Part shown: in pieces, positions 41,848-51,477 of the stretch
How the letters are laid out: each line of letters starts with the position of its first letter
How positions within the stretch are numbered: position 1 is the stretch's first letter
From: RGIG995 sp045603745
Lineage (GTDB): Bacteria; Bacillota; Clostridia; Oscillospirales; UBA644
Length of the DNA: 64,000 bases
Direction: 5' to 3'
Assembly (NCBI GenBank): GCA_045603745.1
Contig: JAZUMQ010000049.1
Span: 102,219 to 166,218 of the forward strand
Translations under genes and position numbers: made by a program
Notes under the pieces: model-generated
Seen by the model: the letters and a program-made list of their open reading frames with translations, nothing else
Database searches by the model: none
What the model was told of the DNA's origin: nothing

Positions 41848-42516
41848 TTATTTCAACAAAATAAACCCAATGGTGTTAATGGCGAAATTGGTAAACATAT
41901 GAACGATCCACGAAACGAAAACCGTGTTATATTTCTCATTAAGAAAGTTGAAAATTGCACCGCCCACCGCAAGCCCGGTGAGGACCAATAAAAACAGAGG
42001 CAGAGAGAACCAGCCGATCATCATCGCCGTATGGTACAAAGAAAACAACAAAGAACTGAACAGATACGCCGTTGTCCGATTGGAAAAATATTTCAAATTA
42101 GTAAATACAAATCCTCGGAAGAAAAATTCCTCCAACAGAGAATTGATAAAAGAAATATATAAAGCGACGAAGATAAAATTGTCACCGTTCACCCCGGTAG
42201 AAGCGGTCAATGACGAAGCAATATTTGAAAAATCGAAGTAGGAAGAAAGGAGAAAATAACCGCCTAAAATCCCCCCGAACAAACCGAATCCCAAAGCAAA
42301 AGCAACGGCAAGTCCTTTTTTATTGGATTTAAAAAGAGAACGGTATTCCACTTCCCGATCCAAGATGGAACAGACAAAAGGTAAGAGCAAAAATAGCGCA
42401 ATTTTTACCCCGGACTTTACAGCGTAGCCCGGTTGCCAAATTCCGTCTACCAACGCCATCACGGCACAACAGACCAAAGAAACGATCAGCACCAAAACCG
42501 TGGATTTTTTCTTCAC
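41848..42516 (-). CDS. CPBP-family intramembrane glutamic protease
   Basis: A 222-residue membrane protein of the CAAX protease/bacteriocin-processing (CPBP, Rce1-like) family. Active-site elements are EEFFFRG at 129-135, H162 in LYHTAMM and H206 in SWIVHMFTNF. In bacteria they process lipoproteins, peptides or give self-immunity; this one has no bacteriocin genes nearby. I start at GTG ending at 42516 with GGAGAGG before it; the open frame extends upstream without a ribosome site. It is monocistronic. Confidence 0.85.
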   Translation of the reverse strand: MKKKSTVLVLIVSLVCCAVMALVDGIWQPGYAVKSGVKIALFLLLPFVCSILDREVEYRSLFKSNKKGLAVAFALGFGLFGGILGGYFLLSSYFDFSNIASSLTASTGVNGDNFIFVALYISFINSLLEEFFFRGFVFTNLKYFSNRTTAYLFSSLLFSLYHTAMMIGWFSLPLFLLVLTGLAVGGAIFNFLNEKYNTVFVSWIVHMFTNFAINTIGFILLK

Positions 42517-42540
42517 AATCCTCTCCCCTTTCACCGTTTT

Positions 42541-42569
42541 ATTATAGCATACTTCTCCGGGGATTTCAA
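42541..42569 (-). promoter_or_regulatory. promoter of the CPBP protease gene
   Basis: TTGAAA, 17 bases, TATAAT on the minus strand, 24 bases before the GTG. Confidence 0.75.
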
Positions 42570-42600
42570 GTCCCTTTCTCGTTGTTGCCACAATATCTTA

Positions 42601-42637
42601 AAAAAACAAGTGGCGACCATCTCACGTCACCACTTGT
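42601..42637 (-). terminator. terminator after the aconitase X operon
   Basis: Minus strand ACAAGTGG and CCACTTGT, then six T. Confidence 0.8.
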
Positions 42638-42658
42638 CAAATTTTAAGATTTAAAAAG

Positions 42659-43099
42659 TTATTCCACCGTTACCAAACCGTCGGCGGAAACGGTGATTTT
42701 ATCTCCGGTTTTGACCGCTTCCAAAAATTCGTCTCCCAGATTGTCGATGGTGGGCATGGGGTTTTCCGACCAAACAGCAGAAAGCACCGCACCGGCAGCC
42801 GCCAAAGAGTCAATGGGTTTGGAAAAGAGAAGGCAGGCAGGATTTCTGCCCATGGAATTGGCACAATAAAGAACCAATCCTCCGGTGGTAGACCCGATGG
42901 TCATCGGAAGACACAACGCCTTCCCCGCCATCACCTGACCGTAAAGATCGGGGTTGTTTTGATCAGCACATTTTGCGGTTTTATCCCCGAACAGAAGGCT
43001 TTTTTGAAAAGACGCCAGGGTGTTGAATCCGCCGTGGGAAACCAGCGCTTCCGCTTGGCAAGTTCCAGCAACGACGACACGACCTTGAAACTGTTTCAT
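42659..43099 (-). CDS. aconitase X small subunit (DUF126 swivel domain)
   Basis: A 146-residue protein that matches the aconitase X swivel domain. Seen are GRVVVAGTCQAEALVSHGGFNTLASFQ, LCLPMTIGSTTGGLVLYCANSMGRNPACLL and GDKITVSADG. It pairs with the large subunit encoded directly upstream, the stop TAA and this ATG being adjacent. Characterised aconitase X proteins dehydrate cis-3-hydroxy-L-proline or mevalonate 5-phosphate. Neither pathway has other genes here. Confidence 0.85.
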   Translation of the reverse strand: MKQFQGRVVVAGTCQAEALVSHGGFNTLASFQKSLLFGDKTAKCADQNNPDLYGQVMAGKALCLPMTIGSTTGGLVLYCANSMGRNPACLLFSKPIDSLAAAGAVLSAVWSENPMPTIDNLGDEFLEAVKTGDKITVSADGLVTVE

Positions 43100-44389
43100 T
43101 TATTTCGCCTCCTTGGTGATAATATCAAGAATTTCTTCATCAGTATAATACCGGGAAGTGGTATAAGTACGCAATTTGTTGGAGTTGGTAATCACCGGTT
43201 TTTTGCCGCAAAGGGGATTATTCATATACATCAGAGGACAGATATAACTGAGAACCACGCCGGTATCTTTCAGCGTTTGGGCGGCGGCAGTTCTATTAAA
43301 CTGTTCCACCACGGCGGGAGCTGCGGTGAAAACGGTGGGAATGGAGACTTTTTTCAATCCGTTGGCGGCAAGTTTGGCGGCAACCTGCTCCGTCCAATAA
43401 TTTAATTCCGCCATAGTCAAATGAGGGCAACCGATAAAGCAAAGTTTGGGAGTAGCTTCGGGATCTTTCCAGATTACCGGATAATTTGCCTTGACCCGTT
43501 CCAGCTCCGCATCGTCAATTACGTAAACCTGAGGGTTTTCGCAGATCAGAGCTTCTCCTTGTTCCACGGCTTCGGGAGTCAGCCCATCAATATGATACAA
43601 TCCTACGGCACCGTTGGAAGCGGTGGCGGCACCGAAATTCTTCAAATACGCCTTGGCTTCGTCGTTCAAGTCGTTGCCAATCCATTGATTGAGTCCCTTT
43701 ACGTAAGGAACTTCTTCCATAACTTTCATACCGATGGCAGAACCCAAAAGTTGCGCCTCGGGCTTTTTGGTGGTTTGAATATCAATGACCCAAGTGGCTT
43801 TGCGGCCTTCATCGGTCAGAAGTCCGAAATAGGGGACGTAGCCAATAATAGAACCGAACAGATCGATGATCCCGGAATTGCGATTGCAACGAGCGCCCAA
43901 AACGGAGTTTGCGTAAACCACGGCGCTGGATTCCGCCCAAGACAAAACGTCGCCTTTTTTTGGGGTATTACCCACTTCGTCCAAATAGCAGGTGCAAGTA
44001 TAGGCATCGCTGCCTTCAATTCCCATTTTACGAAGTTGTTCGTCGTAGGGTTTCTGGGCAGAGTACATGATCGCCTTAAAGACAAGATCTTCAATCAGAT
44101 TCGAGGGGACGTTTTTGTCCATGGGCTTGGGATCGACCGTAAAAGCCTGCTTGGAAACCGTTCCCGATTCAATCAATTGATCCATCAAGGCAAAAACCGG
44201 TTTCATCACTCCGAAACCGAAACTGGTAACCAAGTGTCCTTTTTCTCCGGTAACGGGAACCATTTTTTCCGCCCCAAAGGTTTCGCCGTAAAGCACTAAA
44301 GTTTTCATTACTTTGGCGGCAGTTTCGCCCTGCTTTCCATTCAGAATATCGAGCTGTTCCGGCGTAAGTTGCATTTTGTATTCAGACAT
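43100..44389 (-). CDS. aconitase X catalytic subunit (DUF521)
   Basis: A 429-residue protein of the DUF521/aconitase X catalytic family. Its Fe-S site should use cysteines in DAYTCTCYLDEVGN, NSVLGARCNRNSGI and FIGCPHLTMAEL. The family acts as a dehydratase; candidates are proline or mevalonate-phosphate chemistry as for the small subunit. I place the start at the ATG ending at 44389 for its AAAGGAAG site; a longer version adds ten residues without support. Upstream lies a strong promoter with a 26-base palindrome on the start site. Confidence 0.87.
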   Translation of the reverse strand: MSEYKMQLTPEQLDILNGKQGETAAKVMKTLVLYGETFGAEKMVPVTGEKGHLVTSFGFGVMKPVFALMDQLIESGTVSKQAFTVDPKPMDKNVPSNLIEDLVFKAIMYSAQKPYDEQLRKMGIEGSDAYTCTCYLDEVGNTPKKGDVLSWAESSAVVYANSVLGARCNRNSGIIDLFGSIIGYVPYFGLLTDEGRKATWVIDIQTTKKPEAQLLGSAIGMKVMEEVPYVKGLNQWIGNDLNDEAKAYLKNFGAATASNGAVGLYHIDGLTPEAVEQGEALICENPQVYVIDDAELERVKANYPVIWKDPEATPKLCFIGCPHLTMAELNYWTEQVAAKLAANGLKKVSIPTVFTAAPAVVEQFNRTAAAQTLKDTGVVLSYICPLMYMNNPLCGKKPVITNSNKLRTYTTSRYYTDEEILDIITKEAK

Positions 44390-44420
44390 GGCGTTCTTCC
44401 TTTCCGAACATTTTATCATA

Positions 44421-44446
44421 AGAAACGTTGATTAATCAACGTTTCT
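44421..44446. promoter_or_regulatory. 26-base perfect palindrome, operator candidate of aconitase X
   Basis: The half-site AGAAACGTTGATT is followed directly by its reverse complement. It abuts the -10 hexamer on its downstream side and thus covers the transcription start. It may be an operator for a dimeric repressor or a 5' hairpin; I favour the operator because of the position. Confidence 0.6.
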
Positions 44447-44475
44447 ATTATACCATAAATCAGAGCGAAAGTCAA
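44447..44475 (-). promoter_or_regulatory. promoter of the aconitase X operon
   Basis: TTGACT, 17 bases, TATAAT on the minus strand. Confidence 0.8.
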
Positions 44476-44508
44476 GAAAAATTCTCCCGCAACAAGGCGA
44501 GAGAATTT
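44476..44508 (-). terminator. terminator of the polysaccharide locus
   Basis: Minus strand AAATTCTCTCGC and GCGGGAGAATTT pair with one G-U pair; TTTTTCTT follows. It lies 12 bases after the last gene of the polysaccharide locus and directly before the aconitase X promoter. Confidence 0.65.
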
Positions 44509-44519
44509 CCTTTTGTATT

Positions 44520-45914
44520 TTACTTTTCAGAAGTTTCTTGTGTTTGCTCCTGAACTTCCTTCCGTTGCTCTTCCGTAAATCCTTCGGTACTCTCTTTCAT
44601 AAACATAATTTTGACGGTCATAAGAATAAGCCGAATATCAAGGAGCAAGGAGTAGTTTTGAATGTACATCAAATCCAATTGCAATTTATCGTATGCAGAG
44701 GTGTTATACTTTCCGTACAACTGAGCATATCCCGTAAGACCGCCCCGAACTTTGAGGCGATATTTGAATTCCGGAATTTCCTTCGTGTATTTTTCCACGT
44801 GTTCTACCCGCTCCGGACGAGGGCCAACAAGACTCATATTGCCTACGAGAATATCAATCAACTGAGGCAGTTCGTCTAAGCGTGTGGCACGCAAAACCCG
44901 TCCGACCGGCGTGATGCGAGGATCCCGTTCTCCGGCGGGAACCGAGATTCCTTCCTTCTCTGCGTCTACGATCATACTGCGGAATTTATGAATCTTAAAT
45001 ACTTTTCCGTTCAAGGTACAACGATCTTGCAAAAAGAACACGGGGCCGCCGTCATACAACTTAATCGCCAAGGCGGAAATCAGCAAGAAGGGGGACGCAA
45101 GAACTAATAACAAAAGAGAGACCACAATATCCATAAACCGCTTAAAAAACCGTTGTTCAATGGTCAACCCGATATTGCGGTACAACAACAACGGGGTATC
45201 AAAAATATGGATTCGTTCCGCACCGCGGATCAGAATATCCGACACCTTCGTAGTGGAATAGGCGCGTACGTTATACTCAAAACACCACTTCAGGATTTTA
45301 TTGCGGGTTTCAGAGTGAACGTCGTAAACAAGAACGTTTTCCGCCTCTTGAATCATCGTTTCAATGGTGTCCAAACCTTTCGATACGTTGACAATTTCAG
45401 CAACCCGATATTTATCTCTCCGACCGGACATTTTCTTCAAAAAATCGTCCGGGGGATAACTATCGCAAATCACCAACAACTTCTTTGCGGGGAACAATGT
45501 ATGAATCAACCAATCACTCAACAATGTCAAGATCACACATGAAGCAAGGTTGACCACCATCGCCCACAACAACGGAACCGGATTTACGAACCGTAGAGAC
45601 AGAAGTGCGATTTGCAGATAAATGATAAAGGTTGTCCCGATGGTTGCCAACCACTGTCCCAAAAGCAGATTAAACTGTCGGTAAAGGCCGTATTTTAATC
45701 CATCAAAGCAAAGCAAAAAAACCACAAAAAGAATTGCGTATACTGCGCAGAAGAGCCAGTTCCCCTTCTCAAAGAACGGCCCAATAATATTCGGATTGTA
45801 TTCCAACAACCAGGCCCGAGCAAAGCAAGCCGTTTGTGCAGCAATCAGGATCACAGAAAAAATGTACCGTAATAGCTTTTTATACAATTCCTTGTTTCTG
45901 TACTTATTTTTCAT
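44520..45914 (-). CDS. undecaprenyl-phosphate sugar phosphotransferase (initiating enzyme)
   Basis: This enzyme moves a sugar 1-phosphate from its UDP form to the lipid carrier and so starts the repeat unit. The 464-residue protein has four to five N-terminal membrane helices, a CoA-binding-like middle region (LLVICDSYPPDD...) and, from ~260, the polyprenyl glycosylphosphotransferase core. That core begins KRFMDIVVSLLLLVLASPFLL, then has GGPVFFLQDRCTLNGKVFKIHKFRSM, RITPVGRVLRATRLDELPQL and VGPRPERVEHVEKY. The sugar may be glucose, galactose or another. It is the last gene of the locus. Confidence 0.9.
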   Translation of the reverse strand: MKNKYRNKELYKKLLRYIFSVILIAAQTACFARAWLLEYNPNIIGPFFEKGNWLFCAVYAILFVVFLLCFDGLKYGLYRQFNLLLGQWLATIGTTFIIYLQIALLSLRFVNPVPLLWAMVVNLASCVILTLLSDWLIHTLFPAKKLLVICDSYPPDDFLKKMSGRRDKYRVAEIVNVSKGLDTIETMIQEAENVLVYDVHSETRNKILKWCFEYNVRAYSTTKVSDILIRGAERIHIFDTPLLLYRNIGLTIEQRFFKRFMDIVVSLLLLVLASPFLLISALAIKLYDGGPVFFLQDRCTLNGKVFKIHKFRSMIVDAEKEGISVPAGERDPRITPVGRVLRATRLDELPQLIDILVGNMSLVGPRPERVEHVEKYTKEIPEFKYRLKVRGGLTGYAQLYGKYNTSAYDKLQLDLMYIQNYSLLLDIRLILMTVKIMFMKESTEGFTEEQRKEVQEQTQETSEK

Positions 45915-46072
45915 AAGACACCTCACGTTTACTTAATTCAATACAACATCGTAAATACGGTCAATATTTTCAGGGTAAAATTTGAGTTTTGTCTGTAAAA
46001 GTCCTACTAAAATTTAATTTATAGTCCTTCATAATTCAACAATCGTTCTTTTTAAGAAAAAATACGCTTACT

Positions 46073-47527
46073 TTACTTCTTTACAAACCGACTTTTTAAC
46101 ATATGCCACAAATATAAGAATTCTTGATTCTTAAAAAGTATGGACAATCCAATATAAACAAAAATTCCTACGAAGCACTGAAGAACCAGCAGTAAAAAAG
46201 CAGAGAGAGGTAACCATCCCACAATTTTTACGGAAACAAACATTGCGGCAGAAATCGCAATTGCTGGAAGACAATCTTTTATTTCTTCCCACAAACCATA
46301 TCCAAAAATCTTTTTACTGTAAAATCCCGTTAAAAACAAATCAAACAGTGTATTCAAAGGTAGTGTTAAAGCAATTGCAAATACGCCAAACCGCATCGCT
46401 ACTAAAATAGAGACAATCAACAACGGTTTTTTTATCATTTCCAATTTCAACATGATATCGCTTTTTCCCACGGCTTTCAATGCCTGCAGGAAAATTGTCG
46501 GTGGAATTGCAAGCAAACACTCCACGCAAATAATGGCGATATAAGGTGTCATCTGCAACCATTTTTCAGTATACAGAACCAACACCAAGTTGTGTGATAC
46601 GGCAGTCAGTCCAACCATTAAGGGACACGCAATATAAAAGAGCAATCGTATACAACGCTTGGAAAAAGCTTTTAAAGAACCTATGTCATCATTTAATCTC
46701 GACATAGCCGGAAACAATACGCTAATCAAAGTATTATATAGATTACTTCTTATCAGCGTAGGTAATTGTTTCCCTTTTGTGTAATATGCCAAATCTGAAG
46801 CCGTATATTTTGCACCAATAATCAAAGAACTAAACTGATTGGAAACAGATGCTACCAAATCAGAAAACATCACCTTCCAGCCGAATCGAATCAACGGCTT
46901 TGTCTTCTTAAAAGAAAAACAAAGTGAGGGAAACCATCGAACAATGAGATTTAATACCAAAGTAGAAACCGCAACCTGTGATAAGGACTGAAAAACCAAC
47001 GCCCATATTCCAAAGCCCTTAATAGCAAGGAAAATACCGACAATGGCAGAAATTATCGTACCAATAATATTCCCAAAGAACAGTTTTCTGAAGTTCAACT
47101 CTCTTGAAATAATAACGTTCGGTAAAGACTGCAATGCAAAAATGGGAAGTTGTAATGCAAAAACACGTGTAGCAGGAATCAAAACGGGGAGTTCATATAC
47201 GCGAGCAATCAACGGCGAAGCAAAAAACATTGCCGCATACAAGACAATGCTCAAAGCAAGATTGCAATAGAATACCGTTGACATTTCCAATTGACTGATT
47301 TCTTTTTTTTGTATCAGAGCAGTACTCAATCCACTGACGACAAGGGTATTGGCAATTTCGATAAACACCAAAAGAATAGCGATTGCACCGTAATCTTCCG
47401 GCATTAAAATCCGGGCAAGAACGACTGAAACAACAAATGAAACTACTTGAGCTGCGATACGCTCTCCGAATCGCCAGAAGAGACCCGATGTAACAGAAAA
47501 ATCTTTATTATTTTTCGATTGGCTCAT
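46073..47527 (-). CDS. polysaccharide flippase (Wzx, MOP superfamily)
   Basis: A 484-residue membrane protein with twelve to fourteen helices, in the lipopolysaccharide/polysaccharide flippase group. The start VTSGLFWRFGERIAAQVVSFVVSVVLARILMPEDYG is the classic signature. It should turn lipid-linked repeat units to the outer face for the polymerase at 55166. The next gene downstream is the phosphotransferase, after 158 bases. The ATG ending at 47527 has GTGAG 5 bases upstream; codon use is AT-rich. Confidence 0.88.
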   Translation of the reverse strand: MSQSKNNKDFSVTSGLFWRFGERIAAQVVSFVVSVVLARILMPEDYGAIAILLVFIEIANTLVVSGLSTALIQKKEISQLEMSTVFYCNLALSIVLYAAMFFASPLIARVYELPVLIPATRVFALQLPIFALQSLPNVIISRELNFRKLFFGNIIGTIISAIVGIFLAIKGFGIWALVFQSLSQVAVSTLVLNLIVRWFPSLCFSFKKTKPLIRFGWKVMFSDLVASVSNQFSSLIIGAKYTASDLAYYTKGKQLPTLIRSNLYNTLISVLFPAMSRLNDDIGSLKAFSKRCIRLLFYIACPLMVGLTAVSHNLVLVLYTEKWLQMTPYIAIICVECLLAIPPTIFLQALKAVGKSDIMLKLEMIKKPLLIVSILVAMRFGVFAIALTLPLNTLFDLFLTGFYSKKIFGYGLWEEIKDCLPAIAISAAMFVSVKIVGWLPLSAFLLLVLQCFVGIFVYIGLSILFKNQEFLYLWHMLKSRFVKK

Positions 47528-47776
47528 GATTCTCACTTTCTAATTGAACGGAAATAAGAGATAACTTTTTATCATCGTGCTTTTATTTAGCACAAACACA
47601 GATATGCTCCATTAAATACAGATAGCTTCTGTTGATAGTTCCGATAGGTGCATAGTAAATCCCCCACCGATATTTTCATTATTGCAACAAAGGAAAATAA
47701 CTGAAATCGCTGTCAATATGCGCAGAAGTTCAATGGACGAATCTCTTACTTTCCTTTATTACTTTAGATTCATCTC

Positions 47777-48880
47777 CTAATTGTTCGTATTCGCTTGATT
47801 CTTATCGTTCCATTCCTTAATCCATGAAAGATATTTACAACCTTCATGCTCCGTAGGCTCAAGAATCATCCCCTCTGCCCACTCATTCCAGGCATTGATG
47901 AACACATATTCATCATCCTTCACGCTGTCAGCATAGCGCATAAAACTCTCTTTGGAGGGCGGGGTAATTACATAACCGCGAACACCGTGGCGGGGTGTAT
48001 TATCCCAGGAGAAGAACACTCCGTGGCACACATCCGGTTCCGAATACATACCCTTCATCATATATTCATACAATTTTTCCCCACTAAGGATATCCGCCCA
48101 CCGAATCTTTCCGTGATTTGCAAGTCTCCGCTTAATGCCACGCGCGATTCTCGTTGGAGAATATTTCCGTTCAAAACTGGTGCTGTAAGTGTTTTGTGCA
48201 ACATTAGGCTGTCGGACGGCAACGTTTACCGTTTGAGAACACAAGTTTTTTCGAAATTCGGTATAGTTGTTTGGATTTGTGGAATTGAAAAAATTCTCGA
48301 TAATATGAATTCCGCTAAATCCTTCCTCCTTGCAACGCTTTTCAAAATAGTCCACCATTGCATGCTTTTCGGGAAAATCGACAATGTAAATCATAAAGAC
48401 AGGCTTATTTTCCTTCTTTTCATACCGGCTGTCACGGAAGAAAGGAAGAAGATACTGAAAATGCGCTTCCCAATCCTCCGGGGTTCCGTAAGTTTGCTCT
48501 AAGAGAACCTTCTTCACACCATTATGGGATTGATACCAAGTGTGGTTGGCCCAGCAAAAGAAAAAAGGTTGATCGATATCCTTCCATTTTAACAGATTTT
48601 CAGCAGGTTTTTCCAATAATTTCTTTCCTTGAAAATAGTAATGATAATAGACAAAACCGTCAATGCCGTATTCTTTCATTAAAGAGGTTTGCCATTGCAC
48701 GGTTCCCTTGTCCATCAAATTATAATAGTTATCACCCATAGGAACAATAGGTTGCTTATGCCCACGATACAATGGAACCCCTCCCTTAACATGGGTCCAT
48801 TCGGTAAAGCCTTTTCCCCACCATTCATTATTTTCTGCAATTTCATGAAATTGCGGTAAATACATTGCAAACCAACGCAT
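47777..48880 (-). CDS. WbsX-like glycan enzyme (GH99-related)
   Basis: A 367-residue cytosolic protein resembling the WbsX/GH99-like domain. Motifs are FAMYLPQFHEIAENNEWWGKGFTEW at the start, GIDGFVYYHYYFQGKKLLEKP, PFFFCWANHTW, and INAWNEWAEG near the end. GH99 members are endo-alpha-mannosidases. WbsX proteins sit in O-antigen and capsule loci and are thought to act on glycans as transferase or hydrolase, which is unproven. The 249 bases between this gene and the flippase hold no gene that I can see. Confidence 0.8.
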   Translation of the reverse strand: MRWFAMYLPQFHEIAENNEWWGKGFTEWTHVKGGVPLYRGHKQPIVPMGDNYYNLMDKGTVQWQTSLMKEYGIDGFVYYHYYFQGKKLLEKPAENLLKWKDIDQPFFFCWANHTWYQSHNGVKKVLLEQTYGTPEDWEAHFQYLLPFFRDSRYEKKENKPVFMIYIVDFPEKHAMVDYFEKRCKEEGFSGIHIIENFFNSTNPNNYTEFRKNLCSQTVNVAVRQPNVAQNTYSTSFERKYSPTRIARGIKRRLANHGKIRWADILSGEKLYEYMMKGMYSEPDVCHGVFFSWDNTPRHGVRGYVITPPSKESFMRYADSVKDDEYVFINAWNEWAEGMILEPTEHEGCKYLSWIKEWNDKNQANTNN

Positions 48881-48895
48881 TAAGCACTCATCCTT

Positions 48896-49864
48896 TCAAA
48901 TTCTACTGCTTTTCAGTTGAAAAATACACCGATAAAGCAATGGAAGATGCCAATATAAAAACAACACGATTCGAATTTTTTTAGACAGAACGTTTAGATT
49001 CATCTCTGAAATCAACGGAATGAGCTTTTGGCGATATTCCTTCCTTAAATCCTGAGTTCCCGTCAATTCTACAGCAGTAGCAAGAGAGTGTACGCTGATT
49101 GCATATTTCTCAAGAAACATCCTCTCTAAAAAAGAATCTTTAACAAACAATTCTTCCAACATTATTTTCCGAAACAAAAATTCATCAGAACAACGGAGAA
49201 TACTATATCTTCCCTCTCGCATCGTTGCACTATTTTCATTTCGGACGTAATAGTATCCCTTATAGGAATTTAGATATACCGTAGGATTTAACGAAAACAG
49301 ATCATACATAAACATCTGATCTTCGCCGAATTTTAATGGACGGAACCGAACCTTTTCTACCAGCTTTCTATGAATCAGTTTTCCCCACACACAAGTTCCA
49401 TAACACTCTTTACTGAGAACAAGGTCTCTTAACAATTCATTGCTATTCTCAATCTTGCGGGAATTCAAAACTTTGGGCGTTTCAATTTGAACGACTTCAC
49501 CGCCCAAAATTTCGTAAAAATCACAGCAACAGATATCCGCTTTATGTTCTTTTGCATTATCCAGCAAAATTTTCAAATAATTCTCATCTAAATAGTCATC
49601 GGAATCGACAAATGCAATATACTCCCCTACGGCAAGCTCGATCCCTCTATTCCTCGCCATACTAACACCGCAATTTTCCTGATGAAAAACTTTTACTCTT
49701 TCATCATAATCAGAAAGATCTCTACATACGGAAAAACTATTATCAGATGAGCCGTCATCTATTAAAAGAACCTCTATGTTTCGATAGGTTTGACTTAAAA
49801 CAGACTGAACACATTTTTTTATACAGTTTTCTGAATTATACACAGGGATAATTACACTTATCAT
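48896..49864 (-). CDS. family 2 glycosyltransferase
   Basis: A 322-residue GT-A fold enzyme. The nucleotide-sugar core shows ISVIIPVYNSENCIKKCVQSVLSQTYRNIEVLLIDDGSSD and the DxD-type EYIAFVDSDDYLDENY. C-terminal helices of ~100 residues may bind the membrane-linked acceptor. The donor and linkage are unknown. It lies 5 bases before the next upstream transferase gene in the same direction. Confidence 0.87.
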   Translation of the reverse strand: MISVIIPVYNSENCIKKCVQSVLSQTYRNIEVLLIDDGSSDNSFSVCRDLSDYDERVKVFHQENCGVSMARNRGIELAVGEYIAFVDSDDYLDENYLKILLDNAKEHKADICCCDFYEILGGEVVQIETPKVLNSRKIENSNELLRDLVLSKECYGTCVWGKLIHRKLVEKVRFRPLKFGEDQMFMYDLFSLNPTVYLNSYKGYYYVRNENSATMREGRYSILRCSDEFLFRKIMLEELFVKDSFLERMFLEKYAISVHSLATAVELTGTQDLRKEYRQKLIPLISEMNLNVLSKKIRIVLFLYWHLPLLYRCIFQLKSSRI

Positions 49865-49868
49865 AACC

Positions 49869-50855
49869 TCAACCTCGATTTCCCGTACTGAAACAATCCA
49901 TTAAATGTGTATATAATCGAACACTAATCATAAATGAAAGATACTTAATTTTTTCTTTTTTACTCATACAACGAATTGCCGAAAAAGAAAACATCGAACG
50001 TATTTCACGTATTAATCTTTCTCTTTCGAATTCAAAACGGGAATCTTTACCGGAAAAATAAATTAACACCAATGCAATTTCTATATGCTTTGCAACTGCT
50101 TCAAAATACAAACTCGGATAATTTTCACTATAAAATTTTAAATGAGCACGACTAATGTTGGTTTCCGTAAAACGACTTTCCTTAAACTCTCCGCGCGTAA
50201 TACTTTCATTCGTCATAACGTAGTGGTAAAAAGAATTTGGAACAAATACAAACCTTTGGATTTGAGAAACCAGTTTGGGCATCATCTCAAAATCCTCATT
50301 TACAATTCCTACGGTAAAGCGTCGTTGAGAAAAACATTCTTTACAAAACAATTTATCACAAACGCTATTTGTAATTCTATTGGAACGGATCAGCTCTTTT
50401 AAGGCATCCAGCATCTCGAAAATACATACCGACAATTTACCTGGATCTTTATCAAGGAAATAGTGCAACACCTCACCTTTAGGAGAATCAAGGCGGATTA
50501 CACATCCCGCAATTTGTGACTGCGAGTTCTCCAAATGGCAATATAACACTTCGTACATCTCCGGATCAATCCAATCATCCGAATCAACGAAACCAACGTA
50601 TTCTCCTGTCATAGCATCCAGACCGGCATTTCTTGCAGAGGATAATCCGCCGTTTTCTTTATGAATTACACGGATTCGTGAATCTTCTTTTGCAAGAGCA
50701 TCACACATTTCCCCGCAACGGTCGGGAGAACCGTCATCAACCAAAATAATCTCTAAGTTTTGGTAGGTCTGATTGCGAATACTGTTAACGCATCGTTCCA
50801 AATAAGGTTCGGTCTTATACACAGGAACAATAATCGAAATAAGCGGATTACCCAT
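49869..50855 (-). CDS. family 2 glycosyltransferase
   Basis: A 328-residue GT2 enzyme with LISIIVPVYKTEPYLERCVNSIRNQTYQNLEIILVDDGSPD at the N-terminus and EYVGFVDSDDWIDPEM. AAGGAG lies 6 bases before the ATG ending at 50855, which sets the start; the open frame runs 70 codons further upstream without homology. Its C-terminus is helical (SMFSFSAIRCMSKKEKIKYLS). Sugar specificity is unknown. Confidence 0.87.
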   Translation of the reverse strand: MGNPLISIIVPVYKTEPYLERCVNSIRNQTYQNLEIILVDDGSPDRCGEMCDALAKEDSRIRVIHKENGGLSSARNAGLDAMTGEYVGFVDSDDWIDPEMYEVLYCHLENSQSQIAGCVIRLDSPKGEVLHYFLDKDPGKLSVCIFEMLDALKELIRSNRITNSVCDKLFCKECFSQRRFTVGIVNEDFEMMPKLVSQIQRFVFVPNSFYHYVMTNESITRGEFKESRFTETNISRAHLKFYSENYPSLYFEAVAKHIEIALVLIYFSGKDSRFEFERERLIREIRSMFSFSAIRCMSKKEKIKYLSFMISVRLYTHLMDCFSTGNRG

Positions 50856-50865
50856 TGTCTGCTCC

Positions 50866-51474
50866 TTAAAATTGAAAGGTATCCTTGAACCCAAGCCATT
50901 TTTGGTCTTTTTCGCTGAGGTTAAGGGGTGTACCGTCGGAGAGGGTGTAACCTTCTGCGGAAGCGGAGCCGTTGTAGGTTCCGACCAAGTCCGGCCATTG
51001 GATTCCGATTTGGGGATCGTTCCAGGCAAGGCCGCCTTCATCATTGGCGTGATAGAAATCATCACATTTATAGCAGAATTCCGCGGTATCCGTCAGGACC
51101 AAAAATCCGTGGGCAAAACCCTTAGGAATCAAAAACTGCTTTTTGTTTTCTTCGGTCAAAAGAACACCGTACCATTTACCATAGGTTGCAGAGCCGGAAC
51201 GAAGGTCGACGGCGACGTCAAACACACTTCCTTTGATAGCACGAACCAGTTTGGTTTGGGAATATTGCTTTTGAAAATGGAGTCCCCGCAACACGCCCTT
51301 GGTGGACATACTTTGATTGTCCTGCACAAAAGGAATATCCAATCCGGCTTCCGCCATATCTCTTTGGCTATAGGTTTCCATGAAATAGCCTCGATTGTCT
51401 CCATGTACCGCCGGTTGAATGACACAAAGCCCTTCAATTCCGCCTACGTTCTTTTCTACGGTAATTTGTCCCAT
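50866..51474 (-). CDS. rfbC: dTDP-4-dehydrorhamnose 3,5-epimerase
   Basis: The third step of dTDP-L-rhamnose synthesis. The 202-residue cupin-like protein carries the catalytic His in VLRGLHFQKQYSQTKLVRAIKGSVFDVAVDLR and the catalytic Tyr region FCYKCDDFYHANDEGGLAW. Length and motifs are standard. It starts 3 bases after rfbD ends. Confidence 0.95.
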   Translation of the reverse strand: MGQITVEKNVGGIEGLCVIQPAVHGDNRGYFMETYSQRDMAEAGLDIPFVQDNQSMSTKGVLRGLHFQKQYSQTKLVRAIKGSVFDVAVDLRSGSATYGKWYGVLLTEENKKQFLIPKGFAHGFLVLTDTAEFCYKCDDFYHANDEGGLAWNDPQIGIQWPDLVGTYNGSASAEGYTLSDGTPLNLSEKDQKWLGFKDTFQF

Positions 51475-51477
51475 ATT

